Below the pieces are notes generated by a model. The model made no database searches. It was given only the letters and a program-made list of their open reading frames with translations, and had not been told where the DNA came from. From assembly GCF_001591345.1 (NCBI RefSeq), contig NZ_BCUS01000001.1:106599-170598 (forward strand): 64,000 bases of DNA. Direction: 5' to 3'. The position numbers and the translations under genes are program-made. The DNA is from Variovorax boronicumulans NBRC 103145 (lineage in GTDB: Bacteria; Pseudomonadota; Gammaproteobacteria; Burkholderiales; Burkholderiaceae_C). This document shows, one piece after another, positions 63,585 through 64,000 of this stretch. Within the stretch, counting starts at the first letter, position 1. Each line of letters begins with the position of its first letter.

Positions 63585-64000
63585 ATGGATGGTCTCGATC
63601 TCATCAAAACGTTCCGCGAAGTCGCGTTCCGGCGCAGCTTCTCCCGCGCGGCCCTTTCGCTGGGCATGTCCAAGGCGACGGTCAGCCGCTATGTGGCTGA
63701 GCTGGAAGCGCGCAGCGGCGTGCGCCTGCTCAACCGCTCGACCCGCTCCCTGAGCCTCACCGACGCGGGCGAGGTGCTGCTGGAGCGCAGCACCGAGCTG
63801 GTGACGATGGCCGAGAACACGCTCAACGACCTGCAGGCGCACGGCTCGCACCCGCGCGGGCGCCTGCGCATGAGCGCGCCGCACGGGCTCATCGCGGGCT
63901 GGCTTTCGGACGTGATCGCGGAGTTCATCAAGCTCTACCCCGATGTGTACGTGAGCCTGAATTTCACCAACCACGACATCGACCTGATCGAGGAAGGCAT
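63585..64000 (+). CDS. LysR-family regulator, 3' end beyond window
   Basis: 138 codons of a LysR regulator are visible. The helix-turn-helix is in the first 60 residues (MDGLDLIKTFREVAFRRSFSR, ALSLGMSKATVSRYVAELEARSGVRLLNRSTRSLSLT), followed by the start of the effector domain (GRLRMSAPHGLIAGWLSDVI). It is of the large AaeR/DmlR-like group. An in-frame ATG 12 nt upstream (63573) is an alternative. AACAAT lies 10 nt before 63585. Confidence 0.88.
   Translation, partial: MDGLDLIKTFREVAFRRSFSRAALSLGMSKATVSRYVAELEARSGVRLLNRSTRSLSLTDAGEVLLERSTELVTMAENTLNDLQAHGSHPRGRLRMSAPHGLIAGWLSDVIAEFIKLYPDVYVSLNFTNHDIDLIEEG

Overview
The window reads as chromosomal DNA of a high-G+C betaproteobacterium of the Burkholderiales, most like the Comamonadaceae (Variovorax or a close relative). 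The reasons are the G+C-rich codon use (about two thirds G+C by eye), the gene order polA - DUF2782 - thrB, many periplasmic binding proteins including a Bug/TctC-type one, and VanA/VanB-type oxygenase genes. I see no rRNA, transposase, integrase, phage gene or CRISPR array. Two tRNA genes are present: Ala(CGC) and Lys(CTT).

Layout. 0-10.8 kb: an XRE-cupin regulator is divergent from a plus-strand operon encoding an FAD amine/amino-acid oxidoreductase, an M81 peptidase, a five-part Dpp/Opp-type peptide ABC importer and an N-acyl-D-amino-acid deacylase. Three copies of one dyad lie between them, and one sits on the likely operon promoter. 10.9-18.3 kb: a second system, with a MarR regulator, a paralogous peptide importer with a fused double ATPase, and an amidase. 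A perfect 21-bp palindrome precedes marR. 18.3-25.3 kb: a very acidic small protein, a ZIP metal transporter, a Tat-exported dienelactone hydrolase, an Asp/Glu racemase with a glutamate-type binding protein, and a divergent D-amino-acid dehydrogenase. 23.7-28.9 kb: a DUF2946 - TonB receptor - PepSY operon arranged like the copper-controlled bfrG operon of Bordetella, then a LysR gene.

28.9-42.3 kb is mostly core: a CPG2-like carboxypeptidase, polA, DUF2782, thrB, a 161-bp dyad element, a membrane protein, a UvrD-type helicase, ompW with FNR-like boxes, guaC, an alpha/beta hydrolase, tRNA-Ala, an SDR and tRNA-Lys. 42.4-46.2 kb holds small conserved or hypothetical genes (DUF2272, DUF3297, RNase HI-like, DUF4124). 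46.3-51.5 kb: a LysR gene divergent from a VanA/VanB-type Rieske oxygenase and reductase, a Bug-type binding protein and an unassigned possibly hotdog-fold protein. 51.6-60.6 kb: a GFA protein overlapping an FAD oxidoreductase, a small unknown, an EamA exporter, a response regulator with a hybrid histidine kinase, an NHL-repeat lipoprotein, a Leu/Ile/Val-type binding protein and a DHFR-family protein. 60.6-63.2 kb is a patch of visibly lower G+C with a TPR protein, a degenerate carbamoyltransferase, a lipoprotein, an orphan HipB-like regulator and an 87-aa unknown. The window ends inside a LysR gene.

Two themes link the genes. One is uptake and breakdown of modified or D-amino-acid peptides: two importers, M81 peptidase, D-aminoacylase, amidase, several FAD oxidoreductases, racemase and CPG2-like peptidase. 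The other is regulation readable from the DNA: operator dyads over promoters, a likely copper-sensing upstream ORF, FNR-like boxes, and several genes whose -10 hexamer lies so close to the start codon that the transcript is probably leaderless.
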